This document shows positions 8,366 to 15,942 of a stretch of 64,000 nt of DNA, piece by piece. Numbering within the stretch: the stretch's first letter is position 1; the number at the start of each line of letters is the position of its first letter. The DNA is from Cohaesibacter gelatinilyticus. Its GTDB lineage: Bacteria > Pseudomonadota > Alphaproteobacteria > Rhizobiales > Cohaesibacteraceae. The position numbers and the translations under genes were made by a program. The stretch is taken from NCBI RefSeq assembly GCF_900215605.1, contig NZ_OBEL01000007.1, positions 1 to 64,000 on the forward strand, read 5' to 3'. The notes beneath the pieces were generated by a model. That model did not search any database. It was given only the letters and a program-made list of their open reading frames with translations, and was not told the origin of the DNA.

Positions 8366-8929
8366 TTACTTGCTGCAAACATCCCGGCCCTGTTTCACCA
8401 CATAGCGATAACCACTTGGGCATGTCAGCTTTCGGAAATGAGGCGCAGGAAGCACCTGGAGACTACCCCGTGTCCGCCGCCAGGAAACCTCGCAGACATC
8501 GCGCTTGCGAGACATGCTCATGTTGTTTCCACCATCCACAAACATCGTATAGACAGCTCGGTGCTTGTTGCCATTGTCGCCCGATCTCTGAGGACAGAGC
8601 GTTCGAGTGGTTTTGGCCTTTTGCGCCCGGCAAGGCAGGCCACTGGCCACACATGTCTTGCGGGCTCCACCGCGACAGATAAGCTTACGTCCCGGTACAT
8701 GCGCCCATTGAGCATAGGCAGCATTTCCAAAACGACTATAGGCAACATTGAGAAAAGCCTGCACAGCATTTTTTTCAGCTTTGCTTTGCCGAAGCGCCGT
8801 CTTGCCCGTAGCCTTCATCACATGCACGCAACCTTTGGCCTTTGCTGGTTCTGACATCATCAAGGGCATCAGAACCATGGCAGCAACAAGCAAACGCAAG
8901 GAATTGGTCAGGTTATTTGATCGTCTCAT
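8366..8929 (-). CDS. Small exported cysteine-containing protein (paralogue of the next gene upstream)
   Basis: 187 residues from the ATG at 8929, chosen because a GAGGGTGGG stretch precedes it and the longer start at 8962 would overlap the upstream gene by 22 bp. The signal peptide is about 1-31 (LLVAAMVLMPLMMSEPAKA). The mature part contains a short helix-like block AEKNAVQAFLNVAYSRFG followed by a Cys...Cys...PCR pattern, then further cysteines near the C-terminus. The same order (charged A-rich block, aromatic, V, YG or FG, then C...C...A-x-PCR) occurs in the 133-residue protein encoded just upstream. I recognise no named family. Confidence 0.6.
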   Translation of the reverse strand: MRRSNNLTNSLRLLVAAMVLMPLMMSEPAKAKGCVHVMKATGKTALRQSKAEKNAVQAFLNVAYSRFGNAAYAQWAHVPGRKLICRGGARKTCVASGLPCRAQKAKTTRTLCPQRSGDNGNKHRAVYTMFVDGGNNMSMSRKRDVCEVSWRRTRGSLQVLPAPHFRKLTCPSGYRYVVKQGRDVCSK

Positions 8930-8940
8930 CACACCCACCC

Positions 8941-9342
8941 TCACTTCCTGAACCAGGTACAACGATTGGATTTCGCCGTTTGATAATCCGGCTCAGGCAG
9001 ACACTTGTTATTGACAGAGAGATAGTTGTTCTCGGGACGACGACATGGACGCGCAATGATATAACAGCGATATTTGCTTCCAAGTATTTCGCAGGTCTTG
9101 TTGTTCGAGGACTTGATAGCCCGAACCAGCCCCATGGTCTTTCCATACTTGTTGCGCACCACATCTGCCCAAGCGCGTTTCGCCTTACGGATGGCCTTGT
9201 TGCGGGTGTAATCCGTTGCAACGCCTCGCGCTGCATGAATGGTGCAGACCTTGCCAAAGGCAAAGGATGGCGTGGTGACAAAAACGGACAAAGCCACAGC
9301 CAGACCGGCTGCTGCCAAAATGCATTCTTTCTTCAATTGCAT
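8941..9342 (-). CDS. Small exported cysteine-containing protein, first gene of the envelope operon
   Basis: 133 residues with a signal peptide (about 1-29, LAVALSVFVTTPSFAFG). The mature part carries AIRKAKRAWADVVRNKYG, CEIL...YRCYIIARPCR and a C-terminal RCTWFRK. It resembles the neighbouring 187-residue protein in motif order, which points to an ancient tandem duplication. As the first gene of the operon it should have the promoter upstream of 9342. An inverted repeat CCGAA-TT-TTCGG at 9371-9382 lies about 30 bp upstream and may be an operator. No known family recognised. Confidence 0.6.
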   Translation of the reverse strand: MQLKKECILAAAGLAVALSVFVTTPSFAFGKVCTIHAARGVATDYTRNKAIRKAKRAWADVVRNKYGKTMGLVRAIKSSNNKTCEILGSKYRCYIIARPCRRPENNYLSVNNKCLPEPDYQTAKSNRCTWFRK

Positions 9343-9370
9343 AACCCCTAGATTTCACGTGGATGTCCAG

Positions 9371-9382
9371 TCCGAATTTTCG
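9371..9382. promoter_or_regulatory. Short inverted repeat upstream of the envelope operon
   Basis: CCGAATTTTCGG (5-bp arms plus 2-bp centre, with one further matching pair outside) sits 29 bp before the first start codon of the minus-strand operon. It could bind a regulator or overlap the promoter; chance occurrence is possible. Confidence 0.25.
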
Positions 9383-9468
9383 GTCTGTCATCTGGGCCAA
9401 AAGGCCAAAAACGTGATCGCGCGCCCCATCACCATTTAGGGGTAACCAGAGGGGAAAAATGGATCCAT

Positions 9469-9484
9469 ATATGGAATTCCATAT
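9469..9484. promoter_or_regulatory. Perfect 16-bp palindrome between the envelope operon and luxR
   Basis: ATATGGAATTCCATAT is fully symmetric and lies in the 304-bp non-coding gap between two divergent genes, about 163 bp upstream of the LuxR-type gene. LuxR-type regulators bind 16-20 bp dyads, so it is a reasonable candidate operator for the LuxR solo. Nothing else in the gap looks coding. Confidence 0.4.
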
Positions 9485-9646
9485 GAGCACTGCAGCATTT
9501 CAGGGCCAGATTCCGACAAATATTTGATTTTGTAAATGAAATAAGAACTTGAATCCTTTGCATCTTTGAAGTGTAATTTGTAGAAAATTTGCACATCCAA
9601 TTTCTTCCCCTTGGGAAAACCAATTTATTTCCTCGGAGCCAGACAA

Positions 9647-10414
9647 TTGCAAAAACCAATTGCGGATGACCCGCTCTTGTCCCTGACCGAAAGCCTTTCC
9701 GGCGTTACATGCGTGAATGAAGTCTGGCAAAGGGCCGGCAAGTTTCTGGACAGCAATGGCATAGATCTCCCGATCTATATGTTCATGCGCCCAAGCGCGC
9801 CCGAGGACCGGCCTCTGGCCATGGCCAACATGCCCAAATGGTGGATGGATTATTATCTGGATGAGGACCGCGCCCGCCACGATCCCTTCTTCAAGACCTG
9901 CACAACCTATACCGCCTTCATGACCGGCGCCGATTATCTGGACGACAATCAGCATATGCTGGAGAAAGATGAGATCCGCTTCATTCAGGAAGCATCCGAG
10001 ACCGGTGTGCGCAGCGGCCTGTCCAGTCCGGTAAAATTGATCAATCCGGGTCATTTCGGTGGTTGGAATTTCGGCTCCAGTCTGAAGCGGACCGAGTTTG
10101 ACAAGATCACCCAACTCAATGGTCAGAGCTTGCGCCTGGCTGGCTTCATCATTCATGATCATTTGCAGGAAGCAGCCTTCCGCCAGATCGATCAGGATCA
10201 GTCACAGATCCAGACTGGCATCCTGTCCAGTCGCGAGCGGGAATGCTTGCTTTGGCTTGCAAGCGGTTTCAAATCCGCCCAGATAGCAGAAAAACTAGGT
10301 CTCGCCTTGGTCACCGTCGACATGCATTTCAAGAATGCCCGCAAGAAGCTGAATGCCGCGACACGCGAAGAAGCGCTAGCCAAATCCATTATCAATGGCG
10401 AAATCAACTTGTGA
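9647..10414 (+). CDS. LuxR-type regulator with autoinducer-binding-like domain (LuxR solo)
   Basis: 255 residues from a TTG at 9647, preferred because GGAG stands 8 bp before it; an upstream in-frame TTG at 9611 lacks a binding site. The N-terminal domain (about 20-165) has the layout of acyl-homoserine-lactone binding domains. WWMDYYL and HDPFF match the conserved W, Y, D and P of TraR/LasR, and a Gly occurs in SGLSS. The tryptophan expected about 14 residues after the Asp-Pro pair appears replaced (YTAFMTG). The C-terminal HTH (about 185-245) reads LSSRERECLLWLASG...IAEKLGLALVTVDMHFKNARKKL. No luxI-type synthase is in the window, so it may sense an outside or altered ligand. It stands alone, divergent from the envelope operon. 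Confidence 0.8.
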   Translation: MQKPIADDPLLSLTESLSGVTCVNEVWQRAGKFLDSNGIDLPIYMFMRPSAPEDRPLAMANMPKWWMDYYLDEDRARHDPFFKTCTTYTAFMTGADYLDDNQHMLEKDEIRFIQEASETGVRSGLSSPVKLINPGHFGGWNFGSSLKRTEFDKITQLNGQSLRLAGFIIHDHLQEAAFRQIDQDQSQIQTGILSSRERECLLWLASGFKSAQIAEKLGLALVTVDMHFKNARKKLNAATREEALAKSIINGEINL

Positions 10415-10786
10415 CAAATTCATGAAACAGATCCTGATTTGGTATGAAACCAATTTCATCCAAAGTAATACCAAAGTATCCATAGTTGAACAAAATGCAT
10501 TTTATACTGGGAATTACGTACAATTCATGGCTGAAAATCAGGTAAATGCCTAATTTCTGAGCAGTTTTCAATAAAATACAACCTATGTGATTAATCATTA
10601 AAGAATATATATATAAAGAGGTAAATACTTATAACTTAACAATGATTTCCATTTTATTTACTATTTATCGGTAAAAATTTACTCGGACCATGAATTTATA
10701 TTAAGAAATTTCGGGGATTGGGTGCGAGTTTCTTAATGAATACAACTTAGCATTATTGGCAACTGCTAAGCACCGGGGACAAAGAT
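10415..10786. other. AT-rich non-coding gap before the chemoreceptor gene
   Basis: About 370 bp, markedly AT-rich, with no convincing gene, tRNA or strong hairpin. It probably holds the promoter of the chemoreceptor gene; GGGGAC at 10775-10780 is a plausible ribosome binding site for the ATG at 10787. Confidence 0.5.
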
Positions 10787-12265
10787 ATGTTGAAATCATT
10801 AAACGGAAATAGTCAGTCTATCCTGGATGCGCTTGGTCGATCCCAGGCAATGATTGAATTCAAGCCAGATGGAACCATCCTGACAGCCAATGAGAATTTC
10901 CTCGGTGCTGTAGGCTATTCACTGGAGGAAATTCAGGGCCAGCATCATCGTATGTTTGTGGATCCTGCTTACGCAAACAGCAATGAATACAAGAGCTTCT
11001 GGTCCGATTTGGCCGATGGCAAATTCAATGCAGCAGAATTCCAGCGGTTTGGCAAAGGCGGCAACGAAATCTGGATTCAGGCTTCCTACAATCCGGTCAT
11101 GAACAAATCAGGCAAGGTCGTACGGGTCGTCAAAATTGCAACCGATATCACCGAGCAGAAACTGCGCATAGCCGATATCGAAGGCCAGATCAATGCCATC
11201 AATCGCTCTCAAGCCGTGATTCATTTCGAACTGGATGGCACCATTCTGGATGCCAACGAGAATTTCACCGGTGCCGTTGGTTATTCCCTTTCCGAGATCA
11301 AAGGTCAGCATCACCGCATGTTTGTGGACCCATCCTATGCGGCCAGCAGTGAATATCGCCAATTCTGGGAAGAGCTCGCACAAGGAAAATTCAAGGCGGA
11401 TGAGTTCAAGCGCTTTGGCAAAGGCGGCAACGAGATCTGGATTCAGGCTTCCTACAATCCGATCTTTGATGCAGCGGGTCGCCCGTTCAAGGTCGTGAAA
11501 TTTGCCACCGACATCACCGAGCAAGTCATGGAACGTCAAAGACGTGCCGAAACACAGGCCAAGATCGATGATGATTTGAAAGCAGTGAGCGGCTCGATAG
11601 CCGGCGCGGTTGAGCAAGTTGCAAGCGTTGCTTCCGCGTCTGAGGAAACCTCATCCAACGTGCATTCCGTTGCTGCTGCCTCGGAAGAGCTGGTTGCCTC
11701 CATTGGCGAAATCAGCCGTCAGGTGCAGGTGGCACTGGAAGTCTCGCAAGATGCCGTGGGCGAAGCCTCCCGCTCCAGTGAAATCATGTCCGGCCTCTCC
11801 GAAGATGCCAAGACCATCGGTTCCGTGATCGAGTTGATTGAAGGCATTGCAGGCCAGACCAACCTGTTGGCCCTCAACGCTACGATTGAAGCTGCCCGAG
11901 CGGGCGAAGCAGGCAAAGGCTTTGCCGTTGTGGCATCCGAGGTGAAGAACCTTGCTTCACAGACCAGCAAGGCAACGGAAGACATTTCCTCTCAGGTCAA
12001 TTCCATTCAGGAAACAACTCAGGAAGCGGTTTCCGCCATTGAAAAGATCATGTCGGTCATCGGCAATGTCGGCGAGATTGCATCAAGCATTTCCACCGCA
12101 GTCGAGCAGCAATCCTCGGTCACCAATGAAATCTCCTCCAATATGCAGTCCGCTGCACAAGGAGTAGAACTGATCACAGCCAATATGCAGTCCATCTCTT
12201 CTGCAACTGGTGAGATCGACACGGCGACCTCAAATATTCGGGAAGCCTCTCGTTCTCTGGCCTGA
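10787..12265 (+). CDS. Soluble methyl-accepting chemotaxis protein with two PAS domains
   Basis: 492 residues without any membrane segment. Two closely similar PAS domains (about 15-128 and 137-250) share [26 protein letters not shown] and [16 protein letters not shown], each ending in a DITEQ PAC-type strand. They are so alike that a recent internal duplication is likely. The C-terminal signalling domain (about 265-492) holds the canonical tip [21 protein letters not shown] followed by [13 protein letters not shown]. Such receptors work in the cytoplasm and signal to CheA/CheW. Many use a PAS-bound cofactor for redox or aromatic sensing, but the ligand here cannot be told. It is a single-gene unit with its own terminator; no che genes are nearby. 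Confidence 0.9.
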   Translation: MLKSLNGNSQSILDALGRSQAMIEFKPDGTILTANENFLGAVGYSLEEIQGQHHRMFVDPAYANSNEYKSFWSDLADGKFNAAEFQRFGKGGNEIWIQASYNPVMNKSGKVVRVVKIATDITEQKLRIADIEGQINAINRSQAVIHFELDGTILDANENFTGAVGYSLSEIKGQHHRMFVDPSYAASSEYRQFWEELAQGKFKADEFKRFGKGGNEIWIQASYNPIFDAAGRPFKVVKFATDITEQVMERQRRAETQAKIDDDLKAVSGSIAGAVEQVASVASASEETSSNVHSVAAASEELVASIGEISRQVQVALEVSQDAVGEASRSSEIMSGLSEDAKTIGSVIELIEGIAGQTNLLALNATIEAARAGEAGKGFAVVASEVKNLASQTSKATEDISSQVNSIQETTQEAVSAIEKIMSVIGNVGEIASSISTAVEQQSSVTNEISSNMQSAAQGVELITANMQSISSATGEIDTATSNIREASRSLA

Positions 12266-12286
12266 TCGAACCGAAAGTCATAAGAG

Positions 12287-12324
12287 AAAAGCGCCATCTG
12301 ACCATCAAGTCAGTGGCGCTTTTT
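12287..12324 (+). terminator. Intrinsic terminator after the chemoreceptor gene
   Basis: A long stem AAAAGCGCCA-t-CTGAC pairs with GTCAG-t-GGCGCTTTT around a CATCAA loop and ends in T residues. It starts 21 bp after the stop codon. Confidence 0.85.
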
Positions 12325-12356
12325 ACACGAAGGCTCTCTGGTGTTCAGTTGATCCA

Positions 12357-12533
12357 TCATTTGAAAACTTTGCGTGTCAGTCGATCATCAAAACAGAGCT
12401 CTGACTGATCCACGATCCAGTTTCTGTCCAGAAATAGCAGCAGAACCTGAACGGCATCCCTCTTCACATGATCCACCAGTCGCCAATCCAGCCAGGTGGC
12501 AAGGCATTGTTCATTGACCGGGTATTCATTCAA
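12357..12533 (-). CDS. Doubtful 58-codon frame directly after the small membrane protein gene
   Basis: On the minus strand a frame open from a TTG at 12533 to TGA at 12357 could encode 58 residues with a start like NEYPVNEQCLATWLDWRLV. It lies in the same frame as the upstream small membrane protein, two codons past its TAG stop. No good ribosome binding site precedes the TTG. It may be a former C-terminal extension cut off by the TAG, or a chance frame. Confidence 0.2.
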   Translation of the reverse strand: MNEYPVNEQCLATWLDWRLVDHVKRDAVQVLLLFLDRNWIVDQSELCFDDRLTRKVFK

Positions 12534-12539
12534 AATGCT

Positions 12540-12737
12540 CTAGGAGAGCCATTTTCGCCATATGAAATAGCCACCCAGACTGATCAATCCCAGAAAACCG
12601 CATAGCCATGCCATAGGCAGGAAGAAGCTTTCTTGCAAAACTCCGGCAGCATCTATCGAGCCATAGAAAGCCATTTCAAGCAAAGCGGACAAACCTGCCA
12701 TCAGAAGCAGAAAAATTGCAAGCCGTTTCAAATACAT
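12540..12737 (-). CDS. Small two-helix membrane protein, DUF3955-like
   Basis: 65 residues with two membrane segments (about 5-25 and 38-58) separated by FYGSIDAAGVLQESFFLPM. A connecting loop of the form D-x-x-G-x-LQES-FF-LP is what I recall for DUF3955. GGA stands 11 bp before the ATG. No function is known. It stands alone between a chemoreceptor terminator and a divergent lipoprotein gene. Confidence 0.55.
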   Translation of the reverse strand: MYLKRLAIFLLLMAGLSALLEMAFYGSIDAAGVLQESFFLPMAWLCGFLGLISLGGYFIWRKWLS

Positions 12738-12972
12738 AACTCATATCCACTTGTCATTGATGCAAACACGCGATCGAATTCAAGTCAGCGTTGTAGAGCC
12801 ACAATATTGCGAAATTAGGGCCTGATGGTTGCAGCCGGGCACTCGGCGCTTTATACCCGCCTCATGAGTGAGCGCATATCGACCAATCGTGACCGACGGC
12901 CCGGCATGGATAAGGTGAAAAGCCAAGCCGCTTCATCTGTCAGCACTTTGGAAAACAGGGAGTTCCGACCTC

Positions 12973-13545
12973 ATGAAACATATGTCTGTGCTGACCGCCT
13001 TGCTGATCATGACCATGTTGAGCGGATGTTCGTCCATCAACAATCAGGCACAATCTTTCGGCGATAAAACAACGCGCTATTTCGCCCAGAAGAATATCGG
13101 CAAGCCTTATGCAGAGGTCGCGGGTCAACGAGACTTCACACTGGAGCGCAATCCGATCATCGGCAAATATGTCGGCAAGCATCAATTGCAAAATGGCCAA
13201 GTAATCTATTACCACCAAACCCGTCAGGAATCCGGCAATTCCTCTACATCCCTCGGCTCCGTCTCCTTTGGCGATCAGGGCGTGCGCTATGATCATTATG
13301 CCTATCTGGTCTCGCCTACCGGCATGATCATCGACTTTGCCCATAAGCGTAGCAACACCACTCACAGCACAGTCGGCTATGACGCCGGACTTTTATCGAC
13401 CGAATTTGCAGGCAACGAGGTCAATGACAAGGACATCCAGCAGGTGGATGATTTCATCACCTCATCCGGCGCCAGCATCCGCAGCTGGTATCAAACCGCC
13501 AGCCTCGGCGCCGCCCCTGACCAGACCGCTTTGCCTGTCCAGTAA
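12973..13545 (+). CDS. Predicted lipoprotein of unknown function
   Basis: 190 residues. The N-terminus is a type II signal peptide with lipobox L-S-G-C, acylated Cys19, followed by SSINN, so outer-membrane sorting is plausible (no Asp at +2). The mature protein contains a Gln/Asn-rich middle with a repeated-looking GKxxxxVxGQ / GKYVGKHQLQNGQ region, a pattern seen in small outer-membrane assembly-type or SmpA-like lipoproteins, but I cannot assign it. The C-terminal 30 residues are Ser/Ala/Pro-rich. It is a single-gene unit with the next gene 49 bp downstream. Confidence 0.65.
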   Translation: MKHMSVLTALLIMTMLSGCSSINNQAQSFGDKTTRYFAQKNIGKPYAEVAGQRDFTLERNPIIGKYVGKHQLQNGQVIYYHQTRQESGNSSTSLGSVSFGDQGVRYDHYAYLVSPTGMIIDFAHKRSNTTHSTVGYDAGLLSTEFAGNEVNDKDIQQVDDFITSSGASIRSWYQTASLGAAPDQTALPVQ

Positions 13546-13594
13546 GGGTTCTCACACAAAACTGGCTTCACCTATCAAAACAGAGCAAGCCGAT

Positions 13595-14197
13595 ATGATT
13601 GATCAAATAGTTTCCCAATATATTGCAAAAAACCTGAAAGCAAATGGCTTCAAAAAGAAGAGACTAACTTGGAACAAAAGAATTGGAGAGTATGTCCAAG
13701 TCGTCAACGTGCAGAAAAGTCAGTGGAATACGGAAGAGGATATTTCCTTCACGATAAACTGGGGAATATCATTTGATTATGTGTATCAAGCATTATGGGG
13801 AAAATCTCCTCCCCTATTTATCTCCGAGACTGACTCCTTTCCAAGGTTCCGCGTTGGAAATTTGCCAATTGTCGATAAAAAACTATCCGAGATATGGTGG
13901 AATTGCGATCCCGACACAGGCATTGAGCCAATCGGAGCAGAAATTATCAAACAAATGGAAGAGGTCATTCTTCCCAACCTCGAGAAGCTCTCGAACTACA
14001 AAGAAATCTGCAATCTTTATGCCCTCCAGACCTTTCATATTCCTCCGATAGAAAAAGTGCAGCTGGCAACAATACTTCACTCTCTGGGAAAATATGAGGA
14101 AGCGGAAACCCTGTTTGATGAAGTAAGCTCCTACTCCGACAGTCATTCAACACTCGTCAGCAAAGTTCAAAAAAGGCTCCATTCCACAAAGCCTTGA
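13595..14197 (+). CDS. DUF4304-like protein
   Basis: 200 residues from the ATG at 13595; the longer frame back to 13337 lies inside the lipoprotein gene. The N-terminal part MIDQIVSQYIAKNLKANGFKKK followed by an aromatic strand (VVNVQKSQWN...SFTINWGI) matches my recollection of DUF4304, whose members begin with a short helix and a lysine-rich GF(K)K turn. The last 60 residues look helical and TPR-like (LHSLGKYEEAETLFDEV). The gene is distinctly more AT-rich than its neighbours and lacks a strong binding site, which hints at horizontal acquisition. Function unknown. Confidence 0.5.
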   Translation: MIDQIVSQYIAKNLKANGFKKKRLTWNKRIGEYVQVVNVQKSQWNTEEDISFTINWGISFDYVYQALWGKSPPLFISETDSFPRFRVGNLPIVDKKLSEIWWNCDPDTGIEPIGAEIIKQMEEVILPNLEKLSNYKEICNLYALQTFHIPPIEKVQLATILHSLGKYEEAETLFDEVSSYSDSHSTLVSKVQKRLHSTKP

Positions 14198-14356
14198 TAG
14201 CAGATATATCCGACTTTTCCTCCATTTGGTTCGCCGGAAATAAACCCTATGCCACGGCAACCAGCCGATCCCCCACATCCTCTATGCTGCTCTGCACATT
14301 GATCTTGCGCTTTTTATGGTGTTTCCTGATCCTCCGAACTCAGTGTCTGATTTGAT

Positions 14357-14379
14357 AAAAGTCTCTCACTGAGACTTTT
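14357..14379 (+). terminator. Hairpin, possible terminator
   Basis: AAAAGTCTC and GAGACTTTT form a perfect 9-bp stem around TCACT. It is symmetric in its A and T ends, so it could act for either strand; it lies 160 bp after the DUF4304 gene. Confidence 0.5.
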
Positions 14380-14382
14380 AAA

Positions 14383-14427
14383 AGCGAATTCTTATCCGAA
14401 AAGTCTGCAACTTTTCGGGAACCCGCT
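14383..14427. repeat. RIME-like palindromic repeat, copy 1
   Basis: An element starting AGCGAATTCTTATCCGAAAA and ending CTTTTCGGGAACCCGCT. Its two halves (TCCGAAAAGT / ACTTTTCGGG) fold on each other. Four more copies occur in the window at 28641, 38910, 52145 and 52200. Confidence 0.7.
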
Positions 14428-14441
14428 ATAGGCTGCATGTT

Positions 14442-14510
14442 CAGCCCTCTCCCCCTCCCAACCGCCCACAAGGGTACCATCTCGGGTGGTTGGGAAGGGG
14501 AGAGGGCTGG
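14442..14510. repeat. Long GC-rich palindrome, copy A
   Basis: Outer arms CAGCCCTCTCC and GGAGAGGGCTG pair over a further CCTCCCAAC / GTTGGGAAG segment. The centre holds AGGGTACCAT. Copies B, C and D lie at 16736, 17850 and 28700. Confidence 0.8.
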
Positions 14511-14704
14511 CTCAGGACTTTAAAATCAGGCTCACAAATGAGCGAAACAAGGATTAGGACCAAGAGTATCTGATGAGAGGTTTGGTGTCTGGAGAGCGTG
14601 CCGCATCGGCACCCTACGGCAAGACCCAGGAATGGTGGCCACCGCCCCAGGGCTGATCACGCACGATCAACCTCCAGCAAACAAATCAAATCACGGATAT
14701 CTCG

Positions 14705-15820
14705 ATGACCATTTCGAACCTGACCGTTCGGGACAACATGCTCGTTGTCACCTGGACGGATGAAAGCTGCACGCAATTTCCCCCTATCTGGCTCCGCGAC
14801 AATTGCCCTTCCGGCCTCCACCCGGACACGCAAGAGCGCCTGCTGGATCTACTTTCCGTAGAGGAAGAGCCCATCCTGACCGCTGCCAATCAAGACGGCG
14901 ATGTGGCTGTGCTGGCGTATGAAGACGGCCATGTCAGCCAGATGCCCATCAGCCTGATGAATGCCCATCGACCCGGCCAGCGCGCCTTTGATGCAGCAAA
15001 GCAGCCTGAGATCTTTTGGCGCGCAGATCTGGGTGCAGAGGGTATACCCCGCCATGCCGCCACTCCTATATTGGCCGATGATGAAGCCTTGCAAAGCTGG
15101 ATGCAGGAGACCGCAAAATATGGTCTGGCCATCGTTCATGATGTCGAGGACCACGTGGGTGCTGGCGTGGAACTGGCCGAGCGCATCGGCTTTTTGCGCA
15201 AGACCAATTTCGGCACCACCTTCGAGGTGATCAACAAGCCCGATCCAAACAATCTGGCCTATACCTCGATTGCCTTGCCGCTTCATACCGATCTGCCCAA
15301 TCAGGAAGTGCCTCCCGGCTATCAATTCCTGCATTGCCTTGCCAATGAAGCAACCGGCGGTGGCTCCATCTTTGCTGATGGCTTTGCCATGGCGGGAGAT
15401 CTGCGCAATGAGGATCCGGAAGCGTTTCGTCTTTTGTGCGAGACACCGATCCCGTTCCGCTTCCATGACAAGGATGCGGACATTCGCGTCCATCATCCGG
15501 TCATCGATCTGGCAGCGGACGGCAGTCTGCGCGAAATTCGCTATAACGCTCATATTGCCGCGATCTTTGATATGCCAGCAGACATCATGCCCGCCTTCTA
15601 CAAGGCCTATCGCGCCTATATGGCCAAGACACGCGACCCGAAATATCGCCTGACGCTGAAGCTGAAAGCCGGTGAAATGGTGGTGTTCGACAATCGCCGC
15701 GTCTTGCATGGCCGAGAAGCCTTCGACCCCTCAACCGGCTTCCGTCACTTGCACGGTTGCTATGTGGATCGGGGCGAATTTTTCTCTCGTCTGCGACTGC
15801 TAAGCCCAAGTCAGGATTAA
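14705..15820 (+). CDS. Gamma-butyrobetaine dioxygenase-like Fe(II)/2-oxoglutarate oxygenase
   Basis: 371 residues. The N-terminal part (about 1-95) resembles the small zinc-binding DUF971/GBBH-N domain of gamma-butyrobetaine hydroxylase (WLRDNCPSGLHPDTQER). The catalytic TauD-type domain (about 110-365) carries the iron facial triad as LHTDLPNQE (His194, Asp196) and VLHGREAF (His335), with Arg337 two residues later. Members hydroxylate gamma-butyrobetaine, trimethyllysine or related amines using 2-oxoglutarate and O2. The exact substrate is unknown; a role in carnitine-type or other amine catabolism is inferred. An FAH-type hydratase follows after 122 bp, then a LysR regulator and a GMC oxidoreductase, suggesting one catabolic locus. 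Confidence 0.8.
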   Translation: MTISNLTVRDNMLVVTWTDESCTQFPPIWLRDNCPSGLHPDTQERLLDLLSVEEEPILTAANQDGDVAVLAYEDGHVSQMPISLMNAHRPGQRAFDAAKQPEIFWRADLGAEGIPRHAATPILADDEALQSWMQETAKYGLAIVHDVEDHVGAGVELAERIGFLRKTNFGTTFEVINKPDPNNLAYTSIALPLHTDLPNQEVPPGYQFLHCLANEATGGGSIFADGFAMAGDLRNEDPEAFRLLCETPIPFRFHDKDADIRVHHPVIDLAADGSLREIRYNAHIAAIFDMPADIMPAFYKAYRAYMAKTRDPKYRLTLKLKAGEMVVFDNRRVLHGREAFDPSTGFRHLHGCYVDRGEFFSRLRLLSPSQD

Positions 15821-15942
15821 GGGCTAATCTGACTGAGCATGGCATCATTCGGTGCCATGCTCCCTATCGTCTCGCCTTGCTTTCCATGATGGTTCAAGTA
15901 GGATGGCACTCTCACCTATGTTCATCTTTCTTGGATTACCAA

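Larger units (their letters stand above)
14198..14704. other. Non-coding gap holding a hairpin and two repeat elements
   Basis: 507 bp without a gene. In order it holds the hairpin at 14357-14379, a RIME-like element at 14383-14427, the first long GC palindrome at 14442-14510, and then the leader of the dioxygenase gene. The bases after the palindrome (GGCTCAGGACTTTAAA) recur in inverted form before the third palindrome at about 17834-17850. Confidence 0.6.

Noticed and set aside
7616-8854. Long plus-strand frame of 412 codons
   Set aside because: It lies antisense to two genes with signal peptides and good operon spacing; its protein composition is unnatural and no binding site precedes it.
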